DNA of 64,000 nucleotides from Fagopyrum homotropicum (GCA_033239125.1 BSWB01000001.1:7514501-7578500); one strand, 5' to 3'. Numbered from the stretch's first letter, positions 44,052 to 56,967 are shown. Notes: generated by a model from the letters alone, not told the origin. Numbers and translations are program-made.

Positions 44052-44732
44052 CTTTACTGGGTTGAAGTTTTAGGAGTTGGGATTATGACATCACCGATTT
44101 TAAAAAATATATATTTAAATTGTATTTCGGATTTTGTTACTGATTTGGTTTTTTATAATTCTGATTTTAAATTATTGATTAGAATTACAAAATCAAAAAA
44201 AGCTTCTCAACAGTGTATCTCTGAAAGTGATGCTGCTAAATACAAACTGCTGCTTAGATAATAAGTTGTGAGTTTCAACAGATGATATTCAAAATCTGTG
44301 TTAAGAGTAAAATGGATATTCTTCTGTGTGAGTGTGACCGTTGCTTCGTTAAGATCATCGTATTCAACTCAGTTGAGACCTTCACTTTTCTTTCTCAGTA
44401 TAACTTTTCTTCATGGAGATACTGAACGGTATATCTTCTGCAGTAAATTGAATCTCAACTTGTGTAAATATATGCTTTTGATTTGTTGTAAAGTGTATAT
44501 TTTGAAATAGTATCATCCAAGGTTCATACTTTTTGGTTCTTACTTGTTATCATACCAGAACTTATGTTACTGGTTTTTATTTTGTTTCTTTGAGTATGAA
44601 TAGATTTCCCCAATTTGAGTAGCCAGTGTATGTAGAGATACCTTGGGAGCTGAATCAAATGTTAATATGAATTGTAGGGCTTTTTGTTGTAAGATTTTCT
44701 GATTTTTTATATAAACCTCACTATTGCATGTT
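44052..44732. other. Intergenic region between ZIP promoter and CACTA element
   Basis: AT-rich, no supported gene. Confidence 0.4.
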
Positions 44733-45075
44733 CACTACGCCAATTTTACACTCGGGTGACGGAATCTAATCGTCGCCATAATACCTTCCGTCGCCTCATG
44801 AGTCTCCCGATGGGCATTCCGTCGCCTGAACTCCGTCGCAACACAACCGTCCCCCTAGTATTCAGGTGACGAAAGAACAAATTTCGTAGCCTAATCCCTC
44901 TATAGCGACGAAAAAGAATGAGTCGTCGCCTAAGAATTGGAGTGACGGAATTCATGTAGGCGGCGGTTGTCTAGCTTTGTCGCCTAATTATTAGGCGACG
45001 GACTTTGTTTAGGCGACGAAATTTTTCGCTTACATGACTGCTTTTGTGGTCGTCGCCCCAATAATTACGCGACGG
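44733..45075. repeat. CACTA left subterminal repeats
   Basis: About fifteen copies of a CGTCGCC(T) / AGGCGACGG motif in both orientations. In En/Spm such repeats bind the TNPA protein. The matching set is at 51790-52061. Confidence 0.75.
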
Positions 45076-45372
45076 AAGTTTTTAAATCTTTCCCTCGCCT
45101 AATTTTGATTGGGCATGAAAAAAATAATTGAAACGTGCACTAAACATGTTAAAAAATACCAATACCTGAAATTACACAACCAACAAAATATGTCAAAGTT
45201 CAAATCACACAATCAACAAAATCTGTCAAAACCCACAAAACTACACATACTTGCTTGACATCCACAAAATTCCAAACAACCAACTAATTCAAAATCGGCA
45301 AAACTACACATACTTGTTGTTGCATCCACAAAATTCAAAAATAGCTCGAGCATACTAATTGCTTGACATCCA

Positions 45373-47931
45373 CTACATACTACCTGAAGTTTGAGCTTGT
45401 TGTTGATCGGCGGTATATCTTTGAAATATGGCCCGCAATGCTTGAACCTCCTCCTCTAATTTCTTGGCTTTCTCTATGGCTTCAGCGGTTGTCGCCTCGG
45501 CCTTTTCAGCTCTATCTTCGGCATTTCGAAACCTCTCCTCATTTTGTTGAGAAAGATCGGCTTTTCCACGTATCTTTGAAGGCCGCCTCAACTGTCCTCC
45601 AAATCCTTCAATACGAACTGTCACTCTTAAAATAATATTAAACAAGTTAAGAAAAACAGTAAAGAGAGAGTGCTTTTTTTTTTTTAGAAAAATGGTAAAT
45701 GGAAGCTAAAATAAAAACAGTAAAATAATAAAACTAAGACATGACTTTCTTTGCTACAATAAAAACAGTGAATGGAAGATATAACATTAACTATTTCAAA
45801 TGGAAGCTAAAATAAAAGCATTGAAATAATAACCCATAAAAATCACAGCAGCAATCTTACCTCTAATTTCAGTCCCTTTCCTTTCTCCAAAACCGTATAC
45901 AACCAATTCATGTTGATCATCAAAGGAAAGGGGGTTGCATTATCCGGGTCCTCCTCTGTTCGTTCTTGAATTATTTCTTCAACTTTCCTCTTCAACTTAT
46001 CCTGAAAACCAAAATATAAATAATAAGTCACTATATTATTCAACTTATAACAGTCACTATATTCTCATATCAATACAGTGAATAAATATAATGCAGCAAC
46101 ATCAGCCCAACCAGTTCAGAAATAGTTCAAAAACATCAGCCCATTTATAAGATTGCATAAAAACAGAATGAACAAAAACAGTGAATAAATGCAGCAACTT
46201 AGGTACAAGCTGAATTTTCCACATATCAATATAGTGAATAAATGCAGCAATAGTGAACAAGAGATGTAAACAGCTCAACATAGTAGTTAAATGCATTAAT
46301 GTAAGTTAGGGGTCTTGAACAAGAGTTGTAAATAGCCAGTTCAAAAACAGTTCAACAAGAGCTGTAAACCGCCCAACCAATTCAGAAACAGCTCAATACA
46401 GGAATAAATACATGAAAGTCCTAAACTCTCTTTTTGCAGAAAATAAATACAAAGGAAAGTTGCTGCAGATTTTTTTTCTTTATAAAACAGTAAAGAGAAA
46501 GTTAGAAACCTCACCGTTTTTTTACTCCCGTACTTGCTGTTACGATATACTTCTATAGCAGCTGCACAATAAGGTGCCGGATGCCCTTTCTTCGCGAACT
46601 CCTCCGCCGTGTAAGTTAGGGTTCTTGAACCGCGTGATGGTTGATTAGAAAGGGATTTTTTGTCCGGTTTATTTGGTTTTGCTTCCACATAGCCTCGAAA
46701 AACAGCAACAAAAGTTACAGTTGTAAGCAATTCACATAGTAATTATCAAAGAAAAAATAGAATTTGAAATATTAATATGCTTACTTGTTTCACTTCATCT
46801 TTAAACTCTTGATTAACCAAATATTTCCATTGCTCAGGGCGGTCAAGAAACTCAAGTGGAAGTGGATTCCCGTTTTTCAGAAAGTGCTTGTGGCACTTAT
46901 GTTTCCAATTAGAATATCTCTTTTGAGACTTCTCTTTGATGTATTTCCACATGCTTACCTCCGTTTCAGAAATAATATAGTAATCATGCAGAATGCAGAA
47001 TATAAAAGAAAAGCTAAGTATAAACGCCACATTTTTAATACAACAAAAAAGAGACAAATAAAAAAACTATAAAAAGGAACAAAAAAAAAAGACTCACCAG
47101 CATGTAATGTTTAACAACATTCCTGTAATGCTCGGGTAAGACACGAAAAGAAGATGCAAGCATAGGAACTCTTGATCTTACAGCTGCCCCGATATCGTGT
47201 GACAACAAGCTACAATTCTCCTTCGTGTGAGGTCCACTATGGAAATCAAACCACACTAGTGTGATCTTTCCTCCCGCGGCATTCACAATTTGAGAAGTTT
47301 TGTTACTTCTAACCACTCGATATTTAGGTTGTGTAAAACCTGCACAAAACAGTAAAACAATTCAGCATAAGCATTGATTTAGTGCAGCAATTTAGTGTAG
47401 CGTTTTCCTCACCATCCTTAGCATTTCTACACCGAATGCTCAGTGGCACAACATGGAGAGGGTTCCCGTCTTGGCTGTCGTTTTTTATGGGGCTAATCAT
47501 CGGTTCAGATTGTTCTAGAGGTGGAGGAAAGAGGGATTGGACAATGGAAGTATTACAGGATAGGGGAACAGGTAGAGATCGAAGAGAAGGTGAGGTGATT
47601 ATGTGGTTTCTGAGAGGAGGAGGAGGAGGAGGAGGCGGTGGAGAAGGGTTGTTGGTGTTTAGGGTTGGAGAACCAGGAGAAAGAGAGGAACTAGATCGGT
47701 TTCTAAGAGGCGGTGGAGAAGGGGAGGAACTAGACCGGTTTCTGAAAGGAGAAGGAGGCTGTGGAGGAGCATGGTGTATAAGGAGGGCGGAGCTAGCGGT
47801 GGCCTATTAGAATTAAGAGGAGGACGGAAAGAAGAAACAAAAGGAGAAGGAGAACAAGAAGAAGAAGAAGGGGTAGCAGAAGGAGAAGGAGAGGAAGAGG
47901 GCGAGGGAGAAGGGGAGGGCACACGCTGCAA
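45373..47931 (-). CDS. CACTA TNPA-like accessory protein (Ptta/En/Spm family), multi-exon
   Basis: Minus-strand exons in order: a Pro/Ser-rich leader (about 47931-47400); 47339-47098 (GFTQPKYRVVRSNKT...FDFHSGPHTKENC...EHYRNVVKHYML); about 46970-46785 (WKYIKEKSQKRYSNWKHKCH ... WKYLVNQEFKDEVKQ); about 46695-46515 (SRGSRTLTYTAEEFAKKGHP); about 46001-45863 (DKLKRKVEEIIQERTEEDPD); and about 45628-45373 (VRIEGFGGQLRRPSKIRG, then a Lys/Glu/Ala coiled coil). This is the plant transposase family (Ptta/En/Spm) that binds the subterminal repeats. Exon edges rest on GT-AG signals. The start is uncertain, because the Pro-rich leader is open in more than one frame. Confidence 0.6.
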
Positions 47932-47959
47932 GCGCTTGGACTTGCCCGAAACTATCGTG

Positions 47960-48671
47960 AACGGTGAGAACTGAATTAAGAATAACTATTACCAAATCAG
48001 ATTAGTAAGTTAATCAAAGTTTGCATAATTCATTGATACACATATACAAAGAACCAAAAATCAGATTGCATAAAAATCAAATTAAGAATAACTATTATGG
48101 AGAACCAAAAATCAGATTGCATAATAATCAGATTGCATACTAAATAACCACCAAAATCAGATTGCATAATAAACAACCACCAAAAATCAGATTGCATAAT
48201 AAACATTCAGGCAGTGGAAGAGAAATTAAAATTCAGTAGCAGCTCAATCGTAATAAACATTCAGGCAATAGTCCAAACAAGCATGAGCATTCATACTACT
48301 AAGTTCAAATACACAAAAAATGCTAGCCATAACTTGTGCAAATAGAATAAATCAAAATTCAGTAGCAGCTCAAGAAGAGAAAAATTCAGGCAATGGAAGA
48401 GTACAACATGAAGGAGTATTCAGTATCAGCTCAAAATTCAGTAGTGCTTACATAAATTATTATGAGTATGTCGGATGGTTAAAGATAAAAATTCAGGCAG
48501 TGGAAGAGCACAACATGAAAGAGTATAACACTAATATTTGAACAAATTAAAGAATTTAAGAGCACAACATGAAAGAGGCAAAATCTTGTACTTATGTGTT
48601 GGTTACCCTTAATTAAGCATAATCTAGTTAATTAACTACAATCCCTATTCTTAAGTAATTTAGTATGATCA
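47960..48671. other. Spacer between the two CACTA genes
   Basis: Contains degenerate repeats of CAAAAATCAGATTGCATAATAA and ATTCAGGCAGTGGAAGAG-like words (about 48050-48530). No open frame of interest. Confidence 0.5.
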
Positions 48672-51343
48672 TCATCCAATGTCTAGCAAAACTTGCCAGT
48701 GAGCCTTAAAGATCTCGTGTTCTTGTAACCTAACACGAGACCTACAACGATCTGGACACACAAGCTCCGAAACGACAGAAATATCGTAATGCGATGATGT
48801 GTTAATGTTGGTTGTTTCTTGACGATGTTCACCAATCCCCAAGTATAAAGTACAGTATATCACTGATTCTTGATCAATATAATGCTCGGAAATACAACCT
48901 TCTGAAAAATGGTTATTGCGAACTTATTTCTTATAAGTTCCAAGTTGACTACAAAAAAAATTAGTTAGTTAAATAGGGCAAAATGTCCAAGTATATAAGA
49001 AAATAGATTAAACATAAAATAACTAATATACCGTTCAATGGGAAACATCCAAGTAAAATGCACGGGACCAGTGAGCATCACTTGTTCTGGAAGGTGAACT
49101 ATAAGGTGAACCATAATGGTAAAGAAATGGGGAGGAAAAATCATCTCCATCCTACACAAGATAGTGACTATCTCATGTTCCATTAACCGAACATCCTCCT
49201 TTTTCAACTCTTTGCTACACAATTTATGAAACCATTTGGACAATGCAATCAAAGGCTTGACAATACTTAACAGTAAATAATCGCGAATAACTATCGGAAG
49301 AAGACGTTGAAGCATTACGTGACAATCGTGCGTCTTTAATCCATCAAATTTTCTATCACGTACAGAAACCTTATTCCTCAAACTCCCAGCATAACCATGA
49401 TGATACTTCACATCATGAAACCATTCAAAAACCTCTTCTAAACGTTCTTGCCTCACCAAGAATGGCGCATGAGGAAGTTGTCCATTTTTTCGCTCCCACC
49501 GACTTTGTCGCACTCCCCTTTTTCTTAAAGCGGCACGAGCTTTTGGACCATCTTTAGACTTTCCTTCAATACTAAGAATGGTTCCAATGACGTTATCAAA
49601 TACGTTCTTTTCAATGTGCATGACATCAAAAGCATGTCTCACCTTTAGAAAACTACAATAAGGCAATCTCCAAAAGATGCACTTGTTACTCCAACATACA
49701 ATGTTCCTTGGATTATACGGGACCTTGAAGTTTTCATGCAAGCTAAGTGTTGGAAACTTGTGATTGTTGATCCTTGCAAGAATTTGCTCCCCGGATAGGG
49801 AAGGAGGTCTTTGTATGAACTCACACTCTCCATTAAATGTATGATTAGCAAACCGTCATGGGTGATTATTTAGAAGCCATCTACGATAACCATCATATAC
49901 CATCCTTCCACATTCATGTTTTGCATCCACATCATCCAAACAGATTGGGCACGCCTTATAGCCACAAGTAGTTGAGCCTGCCAACATACCCAAACCTGGA
50001 AAGTCACTAATGGTCCATAACACAACTACTCTAATGGTGAAAGTAGATTGTGCGTAGCGGTCAAAAGTATAAACTCCAGTTTCCCACAGTTTCATAAGTT
50101 CGTCAATCAACGGCTCTAGGAACACACTAAGACACTTTCCGGGAGACTTTGGACCCGAGATCAACAAAGTTAGCATGTTAAACTCCTTCTTCATACACAT
50201 TGATGGAGGCAAATTATACGGCATAAAAACAACAGGCCAAGTGCCGTGAAAACTTCCCATTGCTCCATAAGGGTTGAAACCATCTATTGCTAGCCCAAGA
50301 TGCACATTTTTGATATCATCAGAAAAATGAGGAAAGTTTTTGTCAGAATCTCTCCATGCCTCTCCATCTGCAGGGTGCTTTAACCAATCATGATCCGACA
50401 TCCTCTCTCCATGCCATCGCATTTGCTTTGAAGTATACGGAAACATGTATAAGCGTTTCAATCTAGGAGTCAAGGAAAAGTAGCGAAGTACTTTCCTAGC
50501 AACGCTGTTGTCATCCTCTCTCCATCTCGAAGTGTGAGAGATGGGACACTCATCACATTGGGCATACTCTTTGTAAAACAATACGTAGTTATACTCACAA
50601 GCGTCTATACTCTGATAACCCAAACCAATATCCCTGCAAAGCTTTTTCATTCTTCCAAAATCAATGGGATAATTGTGTCCAGGAGGAAGCAAACCACTAA
50701 TGTAATTGCAAAGATCGTGAATACTCTTATCAGGCCATCCATTTTCTACTTTTATTTTCAATGCTTTCAAAACAACACCCAAAACAGTTTTTGTGCTCCC
50801 AGGATATAACGGAGTTTGAGCCTCTAATAAAAGTCTGTCATATTTCTGATAATCCTCATCAACAGCATCATCAAAAGTAGGATCATCACTATCACTATTG
50901 TCTTGACCTAAACCAGCATCATATCCATCATGATAAGAGAAACGATCATGCACAATGTTCATAGCAAGATCCATAGAAGAACTGACACCACTGTTGGAAG
51001 ATGTCATTTTATCGAGCAACTGATTTCTGAGTTCATCAATTCTCGATTCAAGTGAAACTTTACAATGTTTGTCCCACACCGTATATAGAGGCCACATGCC
51101 TTTAGTAGACAAGTGAAAATACATGGTATGGATGTCAACCGGAAGTCCATTATTTCGACATTTCTTGCAAGGACACAAAAAATGCGTCTTCTCAGGCAAC
51201 ATTTCTCTAACCCAGTTCACAAATTCAAAAGTCCCTTGAAGGTATCTTCGATCAGTAAAACCACATTGCATCCAACTCTTATCCATTTTCCTAAATAGCA
51301 AATGAGATAAACCATTCAACACATTCTCTAACAAACAACACAT
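48672..51343 (-). pseudogene. CACTA TNP2-type transposase, two nonsense mutations
   Basis: One frame runs from 51343 to about 49000. It starts with the transposase-associated domain (MDKSWMQCGFTDRRYLQGT ... HFLCPCKKCRNN) and continues into tnp2 (MRWHGERMSDHDWLKHPADG ... LGLAIDGFNPYGAMG ... CGYKACPICLDD ... HAFDVMHIEKNVFDNVIGT). A TGA at 49856-49858 replaces the Trp expected after NNHP; the same frame then continues RFANHTFNGECEF and onward. Beyond an intron starting near the MFPIER codons, the DUF4218-like exon has a second stop, TAA at 48924-48926, before VRNNHFSEGCISEHY. That exon ends at 48672. With these repaired in principle the frame would be continuous, so inactivation is recent and by point mutation only. 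Confidence 0.88.
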
Positions 51344-51789
51344 TTTCTATTTCATTTCATATCCAAATAAACCATTCAATCCAATTTTCTAGCTAATTCC
51401 ATAACACAACAAACAACTTAATTTCTACTTTAGTTCATATTCTAACCAAAAAATCCATTTTCTATTAAAGGTCATTCCATATCCTAACAATACAAAAATT
51501 CCAACACTATTCAAACAAATCACCAATTAACACAATTAACACAAATCACCAACACATAACTCAAAATTCCAACACTCATAAAACCAATAACAAATCACCA
51601 ACAAAACATTCCAACATGAAGAGAGAGAAAAAAACACAAAACCAAAATTTAAATACTTACGTACCTAAAACAATGGAGTATAGGAGGTTTGACAACCACT
51701 TAATTTGTATTAGATTCTTCCAATCTGAAAAAAAATTAAGGGTAGAAGAAAGGAAGAAAGGCAAGAAGAAGTGAAAAACACAAATGAGG
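51344..51789. other. CACTA transposase 5' leader
   Basis: C/A-rich untranslated DNA upstream of TNP2, with repeated CCAACA and CCATTC words. The element's promoter probably overlaps the right end. Confidence 0.4.
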
Positions 51790-52061
51790 TGGCGGAATTA
51801 ACATTTTCGTCGCCTTATTTCATTCAGGTGACGGAAGTATTTACCTCCCTCGCCTAAGACAACAACTCTTGCAACTTAAAGAATTTCTGGTGACGGACAT
51901 TTGTGGTGACAAGATTATGTCCGTCACCTGTATGTTTAGGCTACGGAAAAAAAAAATATTCGTCGCCTGATTGTGTTGAGGAACAAAATATCTGCCGCCT
52001 AAATGTCTTAAGGTGACGGAACTAAAAAACATCGTCGCCCGAGTTGCAATGTGGCGTAGTG
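51790..52061. repeat. CACTA right subterminal repeats
   Basis: Multiple GTCGCC / GGTGACGG copies, mirror of 44733-45075. Confidence 0.75.
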
Positions 52062-52944
52062 ATTAGCTTCCAAGCCTTCCATGGCTTCCATGGATATGAC
52101 GTTTTAAAATTTATCATAATTATATATTTGTAAGTTGATTAAGGTAATTTAAGGATTAGTTAAAATTCGAAAAATGGATATGAGACAATGTTATAAGTCG
52201 ATTAAGATGGTTTCGGGATATAATCCAATAAACATATATCACACTATATTTTAAGTCAATAAAGATGATTTTGTGATAAGATATGAGAAACGGCTATGAA
52301 ACGGATATGAGACAATGTTAAAAGTCTAACCCCTTTGTTTCGAGGTACATGTAGACGTCTCTATCAAACCAAGTTCAATCTTAGTTGGTCAAATAAAATC
52401 AAAACGCTTTCGTAGAAAAATGATCTATTTCTACTCCCATGACAAACACTATCTATCAACAAATGGAACAAAAGGATCAAACTTGTATTATGGTTAATTA
52501 AGGTCAATGTTGGATAAGGTCACTAGGAAAACACATAGCCAACTAATTTCTTTTCCAAGAGTCATATACATAATTATAAATCAATTAATTTAAAACGCCC
52601 CTAAAACAAGGTGTGTTTTACATAAATATTTTTTCGTATTTTTTTTATTATTTTTATATCATCAATATTCTCCGAGAATGATTTTTATATCGTAAATTAT
52701 ATTTTTACGAGCAAATATTTACGTATTTTCCGTATATTATTACGGAAAAGTTCGGAATATTTCCGATCCAAAAAAAAAGGTAGTAACAATAGCGTTGTCA
52801 TTCAAATCAACAACAAAATAACTCACACACGTGAGAATCACTTGAGCGTCTATCTCGGCTTGCGCTTTTTTGAGGATTGATGGGTGGTTGAGTAACAATG
52901 CCGTATATTATTCTTCCTTGCTTCAATGATCAAGAAATACAACC
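52062..52944. other. Intergenic AT-rich DNA
   Basis: No gene. A short direct repeat occurs near 52170-52330 (GGATATGAGACAATGTTA-type words, twice). Confidence 0.4.
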
Positions 52945-53379
52945 CCTGTTTTTAAGGTTGTGCATACGGTCCGGTCCGGACCGGTGGACCGTAAATTGAT
53001 AAGACCTCAGATCGTAGACCAGATCGGGTCCGGACCGTTCTGGTTCCAGGTTGGACCGGTTTGTACCTAAATTGTGCAATTTTGAATATTTCGGGCCGGA
53101 CCGGTTTGTACCTAAATTGTGTAATTTTGGTAAGGTTTTCCGGTCCAAAACCGGACCTGAATCGGACCGGAATGGACCGGCCCGGATCATACCGAACTGG
53201 ACCGGACCGGATATTCGTAGTTTACGGTCCAACCCGGATTACGGTTTTATACGGTACAAAACCGGACCGGACCGTAACCCGGATTTTCAAAAAAAAGTTG
53301 GACCGTTAATTCCGGTCCGGTGTGGTGTTCCGGTCCGGTTTTTCGGTCCGATCCGATTTTGCACAACCCTACCTGTTTC
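52945..53379. mobile_element. hAT-type MITE made of permuted CCGGACC words
   Basis: Element 52953-53371 (419 bp). The left end TAAGGTTGTGCATACGG pairs with the right end (reverse complement TAGGGTTGTGCAAAATCGG). The 8-bp flanks are CCTGTTTT (52945-52952) and CCTGTTTC (53372-53379), one mismatch. The interior is almost wholly made of GGTCCGGACC, ACCGGACCGG and similar overlapping words, with GTACCTAAATTGTG repeated twice. The resulting open frames on both strands are compositional artefacts. Confidence 0.75.
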
Positions 53380-53989
53380 CATAAAAAGTTCAAACATAAA
53401 ATTATATCCTGGCTCAACCATGCCAAACTTTTTTATTCAAATGCAATTAATACAAACAAAACAAAGGGATAAATCATGGTTCCAATACAAGCTTCTTCGC
53501 TTAAAAAAATTCTAGGGTAAGTATCCAAAACTATCTAATTGAAGAAGACAAGCCTAAACTTTACATTGTAGTAGGAACAATAAGCATTTCATATCACTCT
53601 GCTTGTTTTTTCCAAAGATTAATGGCTGACCAATTCAAGCTCAATAAAAACTGGTATAGTTTATAAGTAGTTGACAGTAGTTGTGTAACGCCCCAAATTT
53701 TGGCGCGTTTGCGATTTTTTTTTGGAAGAATTAACAATGTAGGCCTTTTACATTATTAAGTTTAGAATGAGGGCCTCCCAATTCTTTGTTTAGAAAATGG
53801 GCTCCTATATTGTTTATAAAATCAGAAAAAGTAAAAAAAAGTGGGTATTCATGTGATTTGATGGGTGACATTGTTGATGGACATGTTGGATGGAATTAAC
53901 AACCCAATCAATTCAGCTATACTTTTTTCCTATTTATAAGCAAACTCATGTCTCTTCTTATTTTCTTCAAATGTAAAAAAAGTGGATAA

Positions 53990-54480
53990 GGTAGAAATAC
54001 CTAAATACTTGGGTAACAATATACATACCCAAAAAACATACCCAAAAAAGTTTCTCATTTAACAAAAAAAAAATACGGAATCCAATTATTACTTGGATAA
54101 ACTACATACCCAATTAATAAATAAATACATACTCAAAAAAGCATACTAAATTACCTATTTGGGTAAAATACATACCCAATTAACGTAGAAATACATACTC
54201 AAAAATATCATACCCAACAAATAAATACATACCCATTTCACTGTTGGGTAAACTACATACTCAATTAACATATAGATACATACCCGAAAAATATCATACT
54301 TGGGTAATAGAATATATGTAATATCATACTTACTCGATTAACAAAGAGATACATACACAAAATACATACCCAAATAAATACTTGGATAAAGTGCATACCT
54401 AATTAACATAGAAATACATACCCAAAATACATAGTCTTTTCTTTTTGGAGAATAGTATATATGTAATATCATACTTAATT
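53990..54480. repeat. Degenerate minisatellite of ATACATACCCAA units
   Basis: Many variants of (A)ATACATACCCAA, often alternating with AATTAACATAGAAATACATA and TTGGGTAAACTACATAC, form a higher-order pattern of about 60-80 bases within the LTR. Confidence 0.65.
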
Positions 54481-55021
54481 AACAAATGATGTGACTGCTC
54501 TAATTGAGTAATAAAGTGACCTCTGTGCAACAGTAAATACTGCATGATTTGACCCAACACTTTACCCTTTTCCTTTTTTTTTGGCCTGCAAATATGAATG
54601 AAAAAGTTGGGGTCCTATACACAAAGAGCATAAATATGAGACCCTATTCCTCCAATTAATTCTTTTTTTTTTTTCTGACTTCTATCGATATATATATATA
54701 TATATTTTATTTATTAGCTTAAACATTTTATTAAAAGTATTTATACGGCGTAAATTATTCTTTCCAAGTATTTATATATTGGGTACGTTCACGTATATCC
54801 ATGTTATTATTTTCAGAAAAGTCGGGAAAGTTTTCTGATTTGAAAATCCCGATCCGAGTGTTTCGATCGAGTTCTTTTCCTTTTTCTATTTCTATATGGA
54901 AAAAATATATATATTTTTATGAATATATATATTTTATAGATATATATCCGTATATTATTTTACGGAAAATTTCCCGTTCCGGGTATTTTGGTCGGATTTA
55001 ATTAAATTTCCGGATACTACT

Positions 55022-55080
<59 letters not shown>

Positions 55081-55954
55081 TTTGGCTCCCATGTAAACAA
55101 CCCTTATAGTGTTCAATGAGAACGAATAGTAGCCCTTGATCTGATTAATTCAAAGGCTGGAATTTTACCTAAATATTCTATAAAAAATACAAACCACTCT
55201 CTTGATTGGAATGTGTAATACACTCTCTCAATAAAGGTAATTTTTTATATTTTTAATAATTCCCAATAAAATCTTCTTCCACTATTTTAGGTAGTTACAA
55301 ATAACAAATCTTCAAATTAATTGATATTAATTGATATGGATAACAAAATCTTCTTCCACTATTCTAGATAGTTCCTTGAATTAGTACCGCTTGGTAACAA
55401 AGCCGGTTACTCGTTATATTTCCTCGATCAAATGCACTTAGTTCGTTTATCTGAAGCCGGTTAACTAACTTTACAATATCCAGAATTTATATCGAATATA
55501 TTCGGCAACTATATTCTTCATATTCCATACTTATATCGTTTATATTCGATGAAAAGAACACTTATTAATCTATCATATTTTTGTATGGTTATCGTTGTTT
55601 GCATACAAGATAAAATTCGTCTCCCTATGTATGGTTATCGGTGCTCTTTAACATACAACACTTAATATATGAAGTATTCATTAACTATGCCATCTATATT
55701 CTGAAATTATATCTTTCATATTCGGTAATGAGTACACTTAATAACCCATCATATTATGCATGGTAAACAATGTTTGCGTACTAGATAAATATCGTCTTCC
55801 AATGCTTGATGTGTTATACTAATTGTAGCAAAAGTGTTGTCCGAAACAACATATCAAAAGAGTATTGACATTGTAGCATAGAGATTTGACATTAATAAAG
55901 ACAGGAGTGTCAAACACATTAATCCCTACATACGCGATTAAAAGGTTGTGCTCT

Positions 55955-56176
55955 TTAACATACAACACTTAAAATATCCAAACGGTCTTGTCTATGTGGA
56001 ACAAGATCTACGAAGTCATCATCGCTTCCATCCGAAAGTGCAGGTCTATCGTGTTTTCTTTTTGATCTTGAATTCCTCACAATAATCTCATCTTCTGACT
56101 CATCAGACGATTCTTTAACTGAAACGGCCTTCCTTTTCCCAATTCTAATATGTTCTTTCTTGTCTGATAGCTTCAT
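55955..56176 (-). CDS. Unidentified short acidic/basic frame inside the TIR element
   Basis: From an ATG at 56176 the frame reads MKLSDKKEHIRIGKRKAVSV then ESSDESEDEIIVRNSRSKRK and SDGSDDDFVDLVPHRQDR, ending at a stop near 55955. It alternates Lys/Arg clusters (nuclear-localisation-like) with Asp/Glu/Ser runs (CK2-site-like). I do not recognise a domain. It may be one exon of a captured gene, since donor-like GAG|GTAATG and GAG|GTATTG sites occur upstream on the same strand near 57083 and 56652. The full gene structure cannot be derived. Confidence 0.3.
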   Translation of the reverse strand: MKLSDKKEHIRIGKRKAVSVKESSDESEDEIIVRNSRSKRKHDRPALSDGSDDDFVDLVPHRQDRLDILSVVC

Positions 56177-56738
56177 GTTTTCTGAACACAACAATCAAAC
56201 AATAACGAATATAGTTCATCATATTCATGAATATATCATAAGCATAGTCAATGTCTCATTACTGCTCAACACGAATTTGCACATTAGTTTTGTAGTCACT
56301 GCTTCCATCGACTATGATTCATCAAGTACTTTATAATAGTCATTCAATTGGCAACATTCATCCATGATCAGTTATAGTATAAGCAAAAATTAGAAAGAAA
56401 TAGAGTTTCTTTTAGCAATTTGTCTAGTTTCGTACCGAATATAAAAACCAATAGCCATTAACACCAATCATATATGAACAGGCAAGTGTATACTGTCTGC
56501 AGCATAACTCGCATTCGACAAGGCATGACGAACATTCAACAAAAATGGACAACCAACCCAAAATCGCCAACAAATCTTCAAAATCAACAACAAAAATCCG
56601 AAAACCATAATCGGAATCAATGAACCAGAAAATTAATTTGATATCAACAATACCTCGTGTGACGGAGGGTTGCGGCTAGTCGAAGAATACCCTATTTTGT
56701 GTAGCAATCGACAATGAAAAAGAGATTAAGAGGCAGAG

Positions 56739-56967
56739 CGCCGAATACCGGCGCACACAGGACCGAATACAGAATGGATTTTGATTAAACTTTCACCGAC
56801 GAGTCCAATGACGCCGAATACCGGCGCACACATGACCGAATACAGAATGGAGTTTGATTAAACTTTCACTGACGAGTCCAATGGCGCCGAATACCGGCGC
56901 ACACAGGACCGAATACAGAAGGGAGTTTGATTAAACTTTCACCGACGAGTCCAATGGCGCCGAATAC
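56739..56967. repeat. 73-bp tandem repeat, three copies plus a partial
   Basis: Units start with CGCCGAATACCGGCGC at 56739, 56812 and 56885, with a partial fourth at 56958. Exact 73-base periodicity; the copies differ at a few positions. Each unit contains CCGGCGCACACAGGACCG and TTTGATTAAACTTTCAC. CGCCGAATACCGGCG is itself nearly palindromic. Confidence 0.85.

Larger units (their letters stand above)
44733..52061 (-). mobile_element. CACTA (En/Spm) DNA transposon, 7.3 kb, both genes present
   Basis: The left end CACTACGCCAATTTTACACT and the right end (reverse complement CACTACGCCACATTGCAACT) are CACTA-type TIRs, followed on both sides by ACTCGGGYGACG-like sequence. Flanking triplets are GTT (44730-44732) and ATT (52062-52064), a 3-bp duplication with one mismatch. 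Subterminal zones at both ends are dense in GTCGCC/GGCGAC repeats. The interior carries, on the minus strand, a TNP2-type transposase (pseudogene) and a TNPA-like multi-exon gene, the standard En/Spm layout. Confidence 0.92.

Noticed and set aside
44298..44510. 70-codon plus-strand frame (MLRVKWIFFC...)
   Set aside because: No domain, low complexity, AT-rich context; not supported as a gene.
47382..47974. Gly/Glu-rich plus-strand frames
   Set aside because: Antisense of the Pro/Ser-rich leader of the CACTA TNPA-like gene.
52930..53515. Open frames of 82-154 codons on both strands
   Set aside because: They arise from the CCGGACC-word MITE and are repetitive (SGPD-, RTGP-type peptides).
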